From Halorubrum hochsteinianum (lineage in GTDB: Archaea > Halobacteriota > Halobacteria > Halobacteriales > Haloferacaceae), in assembly GCF_023702125.1 (NCBI RefSeq), contig NZ_CP098415.1, positions 682,001 to 746,000 on the forward strand: a DNA stretch of 64,000 nucleotides, read 5' to 3'. The position numbers and the translations under genes were made by a program. Under the pieces are notes generated by a model. It searched no databases and was not told where the DNA came from. It worked only from the letters and a program-made list of their open reading frames with translations. Shown here in pieces: positions 43,305-51,418 of the stretch (positions within the stretch are counted from its first letter, which is position 1; each line of letters begins with the position of its first letter).

Positions 43305-44038
43305 TGTGCGGCGGCCGCGGCACGCGGCTCGGCGGCGACGCCGAGAAGCCGCTGGCGGCGGTCGGCGGGCGGCCGATGGTCGACCGCGTCCTCGACGCCC
43401 TCGCCGCGAGCGGGGTCGAGACCGCGTACGCGGCCGTCTCGTCGCACACCCCGCGGACTCGCGAGCGGCTGGTCGCGCGCCGGAACGGCGAGGGGTCGGG
43501 ACGCGAGGGGGAATCGCTCGAACTCGCCGTCGTCGACACGCCGGGCGAGGGGTACGTCGCGGACCTCCGCGCGGCCCTCTCCGAGGGGCCGACCGCGCCG
43601 ACGCTCACCGTCGCGGCCGACCTCCCGCTGCTCGACGGGTCGGCCGTCGACGCCGTCCTCGACGCGCGCGCCGCGGCCGACGCCGACGCGCTGTCGGTCC
43701 GCGTCCCCGCGGCGCGCAAGCGGGAACTGGGCGCGAGCGCCGACGCCGCGACTCGGTACGATGACGCGGGCGACGCGGAGCCGGACGACGGCGACTCGAC
43801 CGGCGACGTTCCGGCCGGGATCAACGTCGTCGGCGCGCTCGACGGCGCGGGCGACGAGGCCGTCCGCGCGACCCGGGACGCGCGCCTCGCGGTCAACGTC
43901 AACCGTCCCGCGGACCGGCGGCTCGCCGAGCGGATCCTCCGTGGCGACCCGGACGCTCCCGCCCGTCCGACCGGTGGGGTCGAGTGGCTCGACCGGCCCG
44001 ACTCGTGGTCGGCCGCCGACGGGGGTGAGCCGTCGTGA
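43289..44038 (+). CDS. cobY: GTP:adenosylcobinamide-phosphate guanylyltransferase CobY
   Basis: A 249-residue archaeal nucleotidyltransferase that converts adenosylcobinamide phosphate to the GDP derivative, a non-orthologous replacement for bacterial CobU. The nucleotide-binding start MCGGRGTRLGGDAEKPL (residues 6-22) and VAADLPLLDGSAVDAV (about 109-124) are typical. A low-complexity insert (YDDAGDAEPDDGDSTGD) interrupts the C-terminal half. GTG 43289 is used; an ATG 12 bases later is possible. CobY just before the cobD gene matches archaeal cobalamin clusters. Confidence 0.88.
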   Translation: MDALVMCGGRGTRLGGDAEKPLAAVGGRPMVDRVLDALAASGVETAYAAVSSHTPRTRERLVARRNGEGSGREGESLELAVVDTPGEGYVADLRAALSEGPTAPTLTVAADLPLLDGSAVDAVLDARAAADADALSVRVPAARKRELGASADAATRYDDAGDAEPDDGDSTGDVPAGINVVGALDGAGDEAVRATRDARLAVNVNRPADRRLAERILRGDPDAPARPTGGVEWLDRPDSWSAADGGEPS

Positions 44039-45114
44039 ACCGCGAGCGGGCGGCGGCGCTGGGGCGCGAGCCGCATGGGAGCAGCGACGACCCCGACCTG
44101 CTCGACTTCAGCGCGAACGCGAACCCCGAGGTGCCCGACGGCGTCGAGCGCGTGTACCGCGCGGCGTTCGAGACCGCGCGGACGTACCCGCCGGAGCCGC
44201 CGGAAGCGTTCCGCGCGGCCGCCGGGGAGTACGTCGGCTGCGACCCGGAGAGCGTAGTCCCGACGCCGGGCGGGCTGGCGGCGATCCGGGCCGCGGTCGC
44301 GCTCGCGGTCGACGACGGCGACACGGCCCTGCTCCCGGCCCCGAGCTTCGGCGAGTACGCCCGGGAGGTCGAGCTTCGGGGCGGCGAGCCGGCGTTCGTC
44401 GACGCCGAGCGCGTCCTCGACGCGGACCCGAGCGGCCACGCGCTGGCGGTCGTCTGTACGCCGAACAACCCGACGGGGACCGGCTACGACCGCGAGGCGC
44501 TGCTCGCGTTCGCGGCGCGCTGCCGGGCCGCCGGGACCGTACTGCTCGTCGACGAGGCGTTCCTCGGGTTCACCGAGCGCGAGTCGGTCGCGGGGACCGA
44601 GGGCGTCGTCGTCACGCGGGCGCTCACGAAACTGTTCGGGCTCCCCGGGCTCCGGACCGGCTTCGCGGTCGGGGTCGGCGACCTCGGCGCGGCGCTGCGG
44701 GGCGCGCGCCGCGCGTGGAACGTGAGCGCCCCGGCGGTCGCGACCGGGGAGTACTGCCTCCGGCGGGACGCGTTCGTCCGCGAGACCCGCGAGCGCGTCC
44801 GGCGGGAGCGCGGGCGGCTGCGCGCGGCGCTGACCGACGCCGGGTACGGCGTCGCCCCCTCCGAGGCCCCGTTCCTCCTGCTCGGCGTCGGCGACCGCGA
44901 CGTCGACCGCGTGATCGAGCGCGCCCGGGAGCGCGGCGTGGCGGTCCGGGACGCCCGGACCTTCCGCGGCCTCGACTCGCACGTCCGGGTCGCGGTCCGC
45001 CGCCCGGCGGAGAACGACCGGCTCCTCGCGGCGCTGGGCGCGGGCGGCGGGGAGGGCGACGACGAGGGGAGCGAGGGAGGCGATGAGTACGGAGGTGCGG
45101 CCACCGATGTTTGA
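44035..45114 (+). CDS. cobD: L-threonine-O-3-phosphate decarboxylase / HisC-like PLP enzyme
   Basis: A 359-residue fold-type I aminotransferase relative. By context it is CobD, producing aminopropanol phosphate for CbiB, rather than histidinol-phosphate aminotransferase. Features: SANANPEVPDGV at the N-terminus, VVCTPNNPTGTGYDREALL (about 142-160), DEAFLGF, and the PLP lysine in TRALTKLFGLPGLRTGF (about 198-214). The C-terminus is acidic and low in complexity. Starts at GTG 44035, overlapping cobY by four bases. Discriminating CobD from HisC needs comparison of substrate residues. Confidence 0.85.
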   Translation: MNRERAAALGREPHGSSDDPDLLDFSANANPEVPDGVERVYRAAFETARTYPPEPPEAFRAAAGEYVGCDPESVVPTPGGLAAIRAAVALAVDDGDTALLPAPSFGEYAREVELRGGEPAFVDAERVLDADPSGHALAVVCTPNNPTGTGYDREALLAFAARCRAAGTVLLVDEAFLGFTERESVAGTEGVVVTRALTKLFGLPGLRTGFAVGVGDLGAALRGARRAWNVSAPAVATGEYCLRRDAFVRETRERVRRERGRLRAALTDAGYGVAPSEAPFLLLGVGDRDVDRVIERARERGVAVRDARTFRGLDSHVRVAVRRPAENDRLLAALGAGGGEGDDEGSEGGDEYGGAATDV

Positions 45115-45859
45115 CGCGACCGTCAGCGAGGGGGTGCTCCGGCTACACCGCCCGGAGACGCGCTGGCTCTCGACCGGCTGGAACGGGGGCCGAGCGCGGG
45201 CGACGGCCGGGTACAACGTGACGGTCCCGGAGGGGTTCGACCGGACCGACCTCGGGGCCTACCGCGACGAGCGGCTGGCGCGGGCGGGGTTCGGCGGCGG
45301 CGACGCGACCGGCCGCGACGACGCTCCCGACCGCGACGCCCCGCCGACGCTGTTCACGGGCGTCTCGATGGACCACGCGCGGGGCGCGCGGCTCGGGCCG
45401 GTCGTCGCGTACGCGACGGTCGGCCTCTCGAACCCCGCGATGCTGCCGATGGAGCCGGCCGGCGCGGGCGGCTCGCGCGGTTCGGCCGACGCGACCGACC
45501 GCTCCGAACGCCCCGGCACGGTCAACCTGATCGTCGGCGCGACGCGGCGGCTCGCGCCCGGGGCCGCGGCGAACCTCGTCGCGGTCGCGGCCGAGGCGAA
45601 GGCCGCGACGCTGCTCGCGACGGCGGGCGTCCCGGGCACGACGAGCGACGCCGTCGTCGTCGCCGACGACCCGACCGGCGAGCCGGCGGAGTTCTCCGGG
45701 AGCGCTACCGCGGTCGGCGCGGCGGCCCGCGCCTGCGTCCGGGACGCGGTCCGCGCGAGCCTGCGGTCGCGGTACCCGGACGGCGACGTGCCCGGGCCGG
45801 CGGGCGACGCCGAACACGGCGTCGTCACCGACGAGCGGGCGGAGGTATTCGATCCATGA
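45107..45859 (+). CDS. cbiZ: Adenosylcobinamide amidohydrolase CbiZ
   Basis: A 250-residue enzyme that hydrolyses the aminopropanol side chain of scavenged (adenosyl)cobinamide to cobyric acid, letting foreign corrinoids enter the synthesis route. Conserved: LRLHRPETRWLSTGWNGG, FTGVSMDHARGARLG, and a long C-terminal VVVADDPTGEPAEFSGSATAVGAAA block. ATG 45107 is chosen because GGAGGTG (45091-45097) lies nine bases upstream; an earlier ATG at 45083 gives eight extra residues. An Asp/Ala-rich loop (ATGRDDAPDRDAPP) is inserted near residue 65. Confidence 0.88.
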   Translation: MFDATVSEGVLRLHRPETRWLSTGWNGGRARATAGYNVTVPEGFDRTDLGAYRDERLARAGFGGGDATGRDDAPDRDAPPTLFTGVSMDHARGARLGPVVAYATVGLSNPAMLPMEPAGAGGSRGSADATDRSERPGTVNLIVGATRRLAPGAAANLVAVAAEAKAATLLATAGVPGTTSDAVVVADDPTGEPAEFSGSATAVGAAARACVRDAVRASLRSRYPDGDVPGPAGDAEHGVVTDERAEVFDP

Positions 45860-46587
45860 CCACGAACCACGACGACACCGACGACGCGACGGAACCGAGC
45901 GACGAACCGACCGCGCCGGACGCCGACCGGACGCGAACCCCGGGCGGCGGCGCGGCCCCCGAGCCGCGGCCGATCGAGCCGGCCGCGCCTGAGGAGTTCG
46001 GGCTGGTCCAGGCGTTCTGGGGCGGCGGGAAGGGGAAGACCACGGCGGCGATGGGGATGGGGTTCCGGGCCGCGGGGCACGGATACCGCGTCCACATGCT
46101 CCAGTTCATGAAGGGGGGCGCGGACAGCGTCGAGGGCGTCAGGGGCGAGTACAACGCGATCGCGGCCGTGCCCGGGTTCTCCTACGAGAACGCCGGCCAC
46201 TACGGCTGGCACGGGCTGCTCGACGGGTCGGCCGACGACAAACACGAGGCGAAGGCGACCGCGGCCTTCGAGCGCGCGGCGGCCCTCGTGGCCGCGGCCG
46301 GCGAGGCGGACCTGACGGAGCCGTTCCCGCTCGACGGCGACCCCGAGGACGGCGTCCACATGCTGATCTTAGACGAACTGCTGTACGCGGTCGACCGCGG
46401 CCTCGTCGACGCGGACGCCGTCGTCGACCTCGCCGAGTCGAAGCCGTACGGCCTCGAACTCGTCCTCACCGGGAGCCACGCCGAGCCCGACTACCTCGAC
46501 GGCGTCGCCGACCTGATCACGAACGTCCGGAAGGAGGCGCACCCGTTCGACGACGGGCAGCGCGCCCGCCGGGGGACGGAGTACTGA
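45856..46587 (+). CDS. cobO: Cob(I)yrinic acid a,c-diamide adenosyltransferase
   Basis: A 243-residue CobA/CobO-type adenosyltransferase that adds the 5'-deoxyadenosyl group to reduced corrinoids. The P-loop [11 protein letters not shown] is at about 55-65, followed by [13 protein letters not shown]; the core ends with [52 protein letters not shown] and [15 protein letters not shown]. An acidic, Pro-rich N-terminal extension of about 45 residues precedes the core. Overlaps cbiZ by four bases. Confidence 0.92.
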   Translation: MTTNHDDTDDATEPSDEPTAPDADRTRTPGGGAAPEPRPIEPAAPEEFGLVQAFWGGGKGKTTAAMGMGFRAAGHGYRVHMLQFMKGGADSVEGVRGEYNAIAAVPGFSYENAGHYGWHGLLDGSADDKHEAKATAAFERAAALVAAAGEADLTEPFPLDGDPEDGVHMLILDELLYAVDRGLVDADAVVDLAESKPYGLELVLTGSHAEPDYLDGVADLITNVRKEAHPFDDGQRARRGTEY

Positions 46588-46606
46588 CCGTGGAGGGCGG
46601 ATCCGC

Positions 46607-48217
46607 GTGACCGACGCCGACGACGCGGCGGACGCGACGCCTGACGCCCCAACCGTCCTGATCGCGGGCACGGCGAGCCACGTCGGGAAGAGCACGCTGG
46701 CGGCCGGGCTCTGTCGGCTGCTCGCCCGCCGCGGCGTCTCGGTCGCGCCGTACAAGGCGCAGAACATGAGCAACAACGCCCGGGTGGCGCTCGCCCCGGA
46801 CGGCGAGTGGGGCGAGGTCGGCGTCTCCCAGCACGTCCAGGCGCGGGCGGCGGAGACCGTGCCGACGACGGACATGAACCCCGTGCTGCTCAAGCCCCGC
46901 GGCGGCGGCGAGAGCCAGATCGTGATCGACGGCGGGGCGGTCGCGAACGCCCCGGCGTCGGCGTACTACGACGACTACTGGGACGAGGCGCGCGACGCCG
47001 CGATCGCCGCGCACGAGCGGCTGGCGGCCGGCCACGATGTCATCGTCGCCGAGGGCGCGGGGAGCGTCGCCGAGATCAACCTTCACGACCGCGACCTCGC
47101 GAACGTCGAGTGCGCGCGGTTCGCGGACGCGCGGATCCTGATCGCGGTCGACATCGAGCGCGGCGGCGCGTTCGCGAGCCTCTACGGGACCCTCGAACTG
47201 CTGCCCGACGACCTCCGCGAGCGCGTGTGCGGGGCCGTGATCACGAAGTTCCGCGGTGACCCCGACCTCCTCGAACCCGGCATCGACGAGATCGAAGACC
47301 GGACCGGCGTCCCGATAGTCGGCGTCGTCCCGCACGACGACCCGGGGCTGCCGGCGGAGGACAGCCTCTCGCTTCCCGACGAGGCGAGAGCCGGAGGGGA
47401 GACCGGGAGCGCGGGCGGCAGCGAAAGCGTCCTCGGCGGCGACGACGGCGTCCCCGACGGTGAGGCCGTCCGGGTCGGCGTCCCGCGGCTCCCCCGCATC
47501 TCGAACTTCACCGACCTGGAGCCGCTGGCGCGCGAGCCGGGGGTCCGCGTCGTCTACCTCCCGCTCGACGCCGGGCTGGACGGGGTCGACGCGGTCGTCC
47601 TCCCGGGGTCGAAGAACACCGTCGACGACCTGCTCGCGCTCCGCGAGCCCGGTCTCGACGCGGCGCTGCGCGCGTTCGACGGCCCCGTGGTCGGCGTCTG
47701 CGGCGGCTACCAGATCCTCGGCGAGCGCCTCGTCGACGCCGCCGTCGAGGGGACGGGGGACCGCGAGACGGTTCCCGGGGTCGGCCTGCTCCCGGTCGAG
47801 ACCGGGTTCTCGACCGACAAGCGCGTCGAGCGCGTGACGTGCGCCGTCGACGGCGTCGGACCGATCGCGGGCGCGGCGGGGGAGGCGACCGGCTACGAGA
47901 TCCGCGCCGGACGGACGCGACTCCTCGACGGGAAACAAGGGGAGTCGAGGCGGGTGGCGACCGAGCCGCTCGGCGCGGAGAGCGCGGCCACCGACCGGGT
48001 GCTCGGGACGTACCTCCACGGGCTCTTCGAGACCGAGGCCGTCCGCGACGCGTTCGTCGAGAGGGTCTACGAGAGCGCGGGGCGGACGCGCCCGGACGCC
48101 GCGGCGGTCGACCGCTCGCCGTACGACCGCGCGGCCGACCTCGTCGCGGACCACGTGGACCTGCGCGCGGCCGGACTCGGCGACCTCCTCGGGTCGCCGG
48201 ACCGGGCCGACGGGTGA
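46607..48217 (+). CDS. cbiP: Cobyric acid synthase CbiP
   Basis: A 536-residue amidotransferase making cobyric acid by four amidations of adenosylcobyrinate diamide. The N-terminal P-loop is [10 protein letters not shown] (about 21-30), with [13 protein letters not shown] and [11 protein letters not shown]; the glutaminase nucleophile is in [11 protein letters not shown] (about 364-374), with the closing [16 protein letters not shown] Gly/Ser-rich loop ([16 protein letters not shown], about 263-280) is an extra insert. It starts 19 bases after cobO and ends the operon. Confidence 0.93.
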   Translation: MTDADDAADATPDAPTVLIAGTASHVGKSTLAAGLCRLLARRGVSVAPYKAQNMSNNARVALAPDGEWGEVGVSQHVQARAAETVPTTDMNPVLLKPRGGGESQIVIDGGAVANAPASAYYDDYWDEARDAAIAAHERLAAGHDVIVAEGAGSVAEINLHDRDLANVECARFADARILIAVDIERGGAFASLYGTLELLPDDLRERVCGAVITKFRGDPDLLEPGIDEIEDRTGVPIVGVVPHDDPGLPAEDSLSLPDEARAGGETGSAGGSESVLGGDDGVPDGEAVRVGVPRLPRISNFTDLEPLAREPGVRVVYLPLDAGLDGVDAVVLPGSKNTVDDLLALREPGLDAALRAFDGPVVGVCGGYQILGERLVDAAVEGTGDRETVPGVGLLPVETGFSTDKRVERVTCAVDGVGPIAGAAGEATGYEIRAGRTRLLDGKQGESRRVATEPLGAESAATDRVLGTYLHGLFETEAVRDAFVERVYESAGRTRPDAAAVDRSPYDRAADLVADHVDLRAAGLGDLLGSPDRADG

Positions 48218-48311
48218 ACTGACTCCGGGTCGGATCCCGAGGCGCTCGCCTTACGCCGCTCGTGGATCCGGTGGCGGAAGGTATATTGTCTTATGAGCCC
48301 AATACTGCGGC

Positions 48312-48797
48312 ATGAGCGACGCAGCCGACGCGAACGAAGCGGTCGACGACGCGAAGACGGAGCGCGAGCGCATCCGGGAGCGGAAGCGCCGGGAGCTCGA
48401 AGCGCGCCTCGACGACGGGGAACCGCTCGCGGAGGCCGCCGGCAGCGGTTCGGGCGACGGCGGCGGGCCGGAGACACCGAGCGAGCCGGTCCACGTGAAC
48501 GGGACGGACGAGCTCCGGCGGACGGTCGACGACCACGACGTCGTCCTCGTGGACTGTTACGCCGACTGGTGCGGGCCCTGTCAGATGATGGAGCCGACGA
48601 TCGAGGCGCTCGCGGCCGAGACCGACGCCGCGGTCGCGAAGGTCGACGTGGACGCCAATCAGGCGGTCGCTCAACAGCTGGGGGCGCGCAGCATCCCGAC
48701 GCTCGTCCTCTACGCGGACGGGGAAGCGGTCGACAGGTTCGTCGGCGCGCAGGACCGCGCGACGCTCGAGTCCGCGATCGACGAGCACGCCGCCTGA
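48312..48797 (+). CDS. trx: Thioredoxin with charged N-terminal extension
   Basis: A 161-residue protein whose C-terminal 105 residues are a complete thioredoxin: VVLVDCYADWCGPCQMMEPTIEAL (active site WCGPC, about 84-88), the cis-Pro SIPTLVLYADGE (about 123-134) and the C-terminal helix. The first about 55 residues are very charged (AKTERERIRERKRRELEARLDDGEPLAEA), probably a helical extension. GTATATTG lies about 25-32 bases before ATG 48312. Reduces protein disulfides in the cytoplasm; the extension may guide a partner. Confidence 0.9.
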   Translation: MSDAADANEAVDDAKTERERIRERKRRELEARLDDGEPLAEAAGSGSGDGGGPETPSEPVHVNGTDELRRTVDDHDVVLVDCYADWCGPCQMMEPTIEALAAETDAAVAKVDVDANQAVAQQLGARSIPTLVLYADGEAVDRFVGAQDRATLESAIDEHAA

Positions 48798-48806
48798 GGC
48801 GGGGTG

Positions 48807-49502
48807 TCAGTTCCCGGCGAGCGTCTCTTCGAGGAGCTTCCGCTGCGCCGCCGCGAGGTGCTCGGCGAACGTCGAGGGGGCGATGTCGAGCGCGTCGGCG
48901 ACCGCGCTCGCGTTGGCGTCGCGGGGGCGCTCGAAGTACCCCATGCGGTAGGCGGTCCGCAGCACCTCGCACTGGCGGTCGGTGAGGCGGCCGCGGTCGA
49001 CGAGGGTCCGGTCCGACAGCTCGTCGCCGCCCGTCGCGCCGTGGACGAGGTAGCGGACCTCGACGCGCTCGACGACCCCGTCGAGCGCCGAGACGACGTC
49101 GCGGAGGCGTTCGAGGTCGGGGAGGTGTAAGGTTAAGAGGAGGACGCCGTCTTCGGCGCGCGCGTCGGCGATCGGGCAGTCCAGCTCCTCGATGATCCGA
49201 CAGGCGCACGCGCCGTCGTCCGGGCGGTCGTACCGGTACACCCGCTCGCTGCCGAGGTCGATCACCGACGAGGCCGACGGGACGCCCTCGGCGTCCTCGA
49301 CCGCGTCCGGGTCGCGGGCGCGGAACTCCTCGGTGTGCGTGTCGCCGGCGTGCGTCCAGTTGACGCCCGTGATCGGGCCGTCGTGGGCGTTCGACGCGGC
49401 GACGACCGGGCAGTTCCCGGTCCCATGGATCGCGACGCCCGCGCGGACGCCGTCGGGCGTGGCCTCAGCAGGGCCCTCGGACGACTTCCCTTCGGTTCCC
49501 AT
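48807..49502 (-). CDS. HTH_10 (Bat-type) transcriptional regulator
   Basis: A 231-residue regulator. The last about 55 residues carry the haloarchaeal HTH_10 domain (DRGRLTDRQCEVLRTAYRMGYFERPRDANASAVADALDIAPSTFAEHLAAAQRKLL), where TDRQCEVL and STFAEHL are diagnostic. The N-terminal about 150 residues form a possible ligand or sensory region (GTGNCPVVAASNAHDGPITGV, with CACRIIEELDCPIAD containing several Cys). These cysteines could sense metal or redox state; that is inference. Converges with the thioredoxin gene; the target is unknown. Confidence 0.82.
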   Translation of the reverse strand: MGTEGKSSEGPAEATPDGVRAGVAIHGTGNCPVVAASNAHDGPITGVNWTHAGDTHTEEFRARDPDAVEDAEGVPSASSVIDLGSERVYRYDRPDDGACACRIIEELDCPIADARAEDGVLLLTLHLPDLERLRDVVSALDGVVERVEVRYLVHGATGGDELSDRTLVDRGRLTDRQCEVLRTAYRMGYFERPRDANASAVADALDIAPSTFAEHLAAAQRKLLEETLAGN

Positions 49503-49623
49503 CGCGTCGGGCTAAGGGGGACGGGCACAAAGTCCTGATCCCAGACGGCCGCTCGTTTCGCCCGTTACCCCCCGTGAACACCCGCAGTACTGAGGGTCCG
49601 ACGGTATCGGTCCGGGGGCCGGA

Positions 49624-50616
49624 GTGGCGGCCGTGAACCGATCGATCCACGCCCTCGGCGCGCTCGCCCTGGCCGGTGCCGGTGCCGCGATGAGCGTCGC
49701 GGCGACCGCCGGCCTGGCGTTCGAGACCGGCGGCGGCCCGGACCCGCTCGTCGCGGCGGTCGCGCTCGCGGTCGCCGCGACGAGCCTCGGGTACACCGCC
49801 GCGACGGAGACGCGCGACGCGCTGCGGACCGACGGGTTCGGAATCACTCGCGTCGACCTCGGCAACGCGGCCGCGGTCGCCGTCGGAGCGCCCGCCACGT
49901 TCCTCCTCTCCGTCCGGGTCGGCGTCGGGCCGGTCGTGGCGTCCGCGCTCGTCGGCCTCTGCGCGTACCTCCTGGCGGAGACGTACGGCGCGCCCGCCTA
50001 CTGCGGCTCGTTCGTCGGGATGGCGACCCCGGCGGCCGGGGCGGACCTCGGGGCGGTGGTCGCCGCCGGCCTCGTCGCGGCCGTCGTCTTCGTGCTCGCC
50101 AAGCACACGTTCAACGGCTTCGGCGGGAAGCTCGGGACGACGGCGTTCGTCGGCTGCCTGTCGGTCGCGGCGTTCGGCGGGCTGGCCCCCGGAACGGGGT
50201 CGGTTCCGGAGCCGGCCGTCGCGGGGGGGCTCGTCGGGGTCGCCGCCCTCGCCGCGCTCGCGACGTTCCTCCTCTCGGTCCGGTTCGACCACGGGCCGGT
50301 CGTCGGCTCCGCGGTCGTCGGACTCGTCGCCGGGGTCGTCTGCCCGCCGCTTTTCGCCGCCGGCGACGCGGTCGCGGCGGTCGCCTTCTGCGCGTCGTTC
50401 GCGGGGATGGCGACGCCGGAGCGGATCCCCGGCCCCGGGGCGATGCTTCTGGCCGGCGGGGTCGCGGGAACCGCGTTCGTCGGCGCGACGCCGTACTTCG
50501 TCGGCTTCGGCGGGAAACTGGGCACGATCGCGTTCGCCGCCTGCCTCGTGACCGCCGGGCTCCTGTCGCTCGGCCGCGTCCTCGCCCCGGCCGTCGGCGA
50601 CGCCGTGACCGGGTGA
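49624..50616 (+). CDS. Internally duplicated polytopic membrane protein, unknown function
   Basis: A 330-residue protein of about ten hydrophobic helices built from two similar halves. Half 1 contains YCGSFVGMATPAAGADLG then NGFGGKLGTTAFVGCL; half 2 contains FCASFAGMATPERIPGPG then VGFGGKLGTIAFAACL, the same order of motifs. The repeated CxSFxGMATP and FGGKLGT blocks look like pore or ligand motifs. I do not recognise the family. GTG 49624 (or GTG 49633) starts it. An HTH_10 regulator is divergent from it, and an IS6-type element sits immediately downstream. Confidence 0.72.
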   Translation: MAAVNRSIHALGALALAGAGAAMSVAATAGLAFETGGGPDPLVAAVALAVAATSLGYTAATETRDALRTDGFGITRVDLGNAAAVAVGAPATFLLSVRVGVGPVVASALVGLCAYLLAETYGAPAYCGSFVGMATPAAGADLGAVVAAGLVAAVVFVLAKHTFNGFGGKLGTTAFVGCLSVAAFGGLAPGTGSVPEPAVAGGLVGVAALAALATFLLSVRFDHGPVVGSAVVGLVAGVVCPPLFAAGDAVAAVAFCASFAGMATPERIPGPGAMLLAGGVAGTAFVGATPYFVGFGGKLGTIAFAACLVTAGLLSLGRVLAPAVGDAVTG

Positions 50617-50645
50617 GTCGCCCGCGAAGCCCCGTCGAGCGGGCG

Positions 50646-51335
50646 GTGTTCAGATAAGGTTTGAAAGGTGAGGCGGTGCGTTTTCAAAGTGATCTATGCC
50701 CGAAAACGACCGCCTCAGCGGCTGTTTAGACGAGATCAACTTAGAGTTTGTGGAGCGAGAGGCAACACCGAAACTGTTGATGAAGCTCAGTATTCAGCTC
50801 CATTTGTCTGGACTGTCGCTTTCGAATACTGTTTCATTTCTTGAGGTATTCGGTGTTGATCGAGTTCGATCCACCGTTCATAACTGGGTACACAAAGCCG
50901 ATCTACAGCCGGAAGCTGGTCGGAGCCCGAATCACGTTGCGGTTGACGAGACTGTGATTCAGCTCGATGATGAACAATACTGGCTGTACGCTGCTGTCGA
51001 TCCTCAGTCAAACGATTTGCTACATACAAAGCTTGAGCCAACAAGAACGAACGTGATCGCAGATCAGTTCTTCACGGAACTCCGCGACAAACACGACGTA
51101 GATGACGCGATCTTTCTCGTTGATGGTGCGGTTCCACTCCACCGAGCTTGTGACAAACACGGCCTCGATTTCAGATACGAACGACATGGAAATCGAAACA
51201 GCGTCGAACGTGTTTTTCGTGAGATAAAACGCAGAACTACCAGTTTCTCAAACTGTTTTAGCAACGCCAAAGCAGAAACAGCAAACGAGTGGCTCAGATC
51301 GTTCGCCTTCGCATGGAATCAGCTTATCTGAACAC
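50646..51335 (+). mobile_element. IS6-family insertion sequence
   Basis: A 690-bp element bounded by perfect 13-bp terminal inverted repeats: GTGTTCAGATAAG at 50646-50658 and CTTATCTGAACAC at 51323-51335. It carries one transposase gene. Its lower GC content and A/T-ending codons stand out from the surrounding DNA. Adjacent 8-bp segments (AGCGGGCG on the left, TGCCGTCG on the right) do not match, so no target-site duplication is evident. Confidence 0.86.
50696..51331 (+). CDS. IS6-family DDE transposase
   Basis: A 211-residue transposase typical of short haloarchaeal IS6-family elements. A small N-terminal helix-turn-helix region (FVEREATPKLLMKLSIQLHLSGLSLSNTVSFLEVFG) precedes the DDE catalytic core: VAVDETVIQLDDEQYWLYAAVDP (first Asp near residue 82), FLVDGAVPL (second Asp near 142) and NSVERVFREIKRRTTSF (Glu near 173). 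The stop codon TGA lies inside the right inverted repeat. The gene is intact and probably functional. Confidence 0.9.
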   Translation: MPENDRLSGCLDEINLEFVEREATPKLLMKLSIQLHLSGLSLSNTVSFLEVFGVDRVRSTVHNWVHKADLQPEAGRSPNHVAVDETVIQLDDEQYWLYAAVDPQSNDLLHTKLEPTRTNVIADQFFTELRDKHDVDDAIFLVDGAVPLHRACDKHGLDFRYERHGNRNSVERVFREIKRRTTSFSNCFSNAKAETANEWLRSFAFAWNQLI

Positions 51336-51418
51336 TGCCGTCGAGCGCGCACGAGTATTTAAAACACCACGCAACTCCGGTCACACCGGGAGGGGCGTGG
51401 AGGCCCTATCCGAACGCG

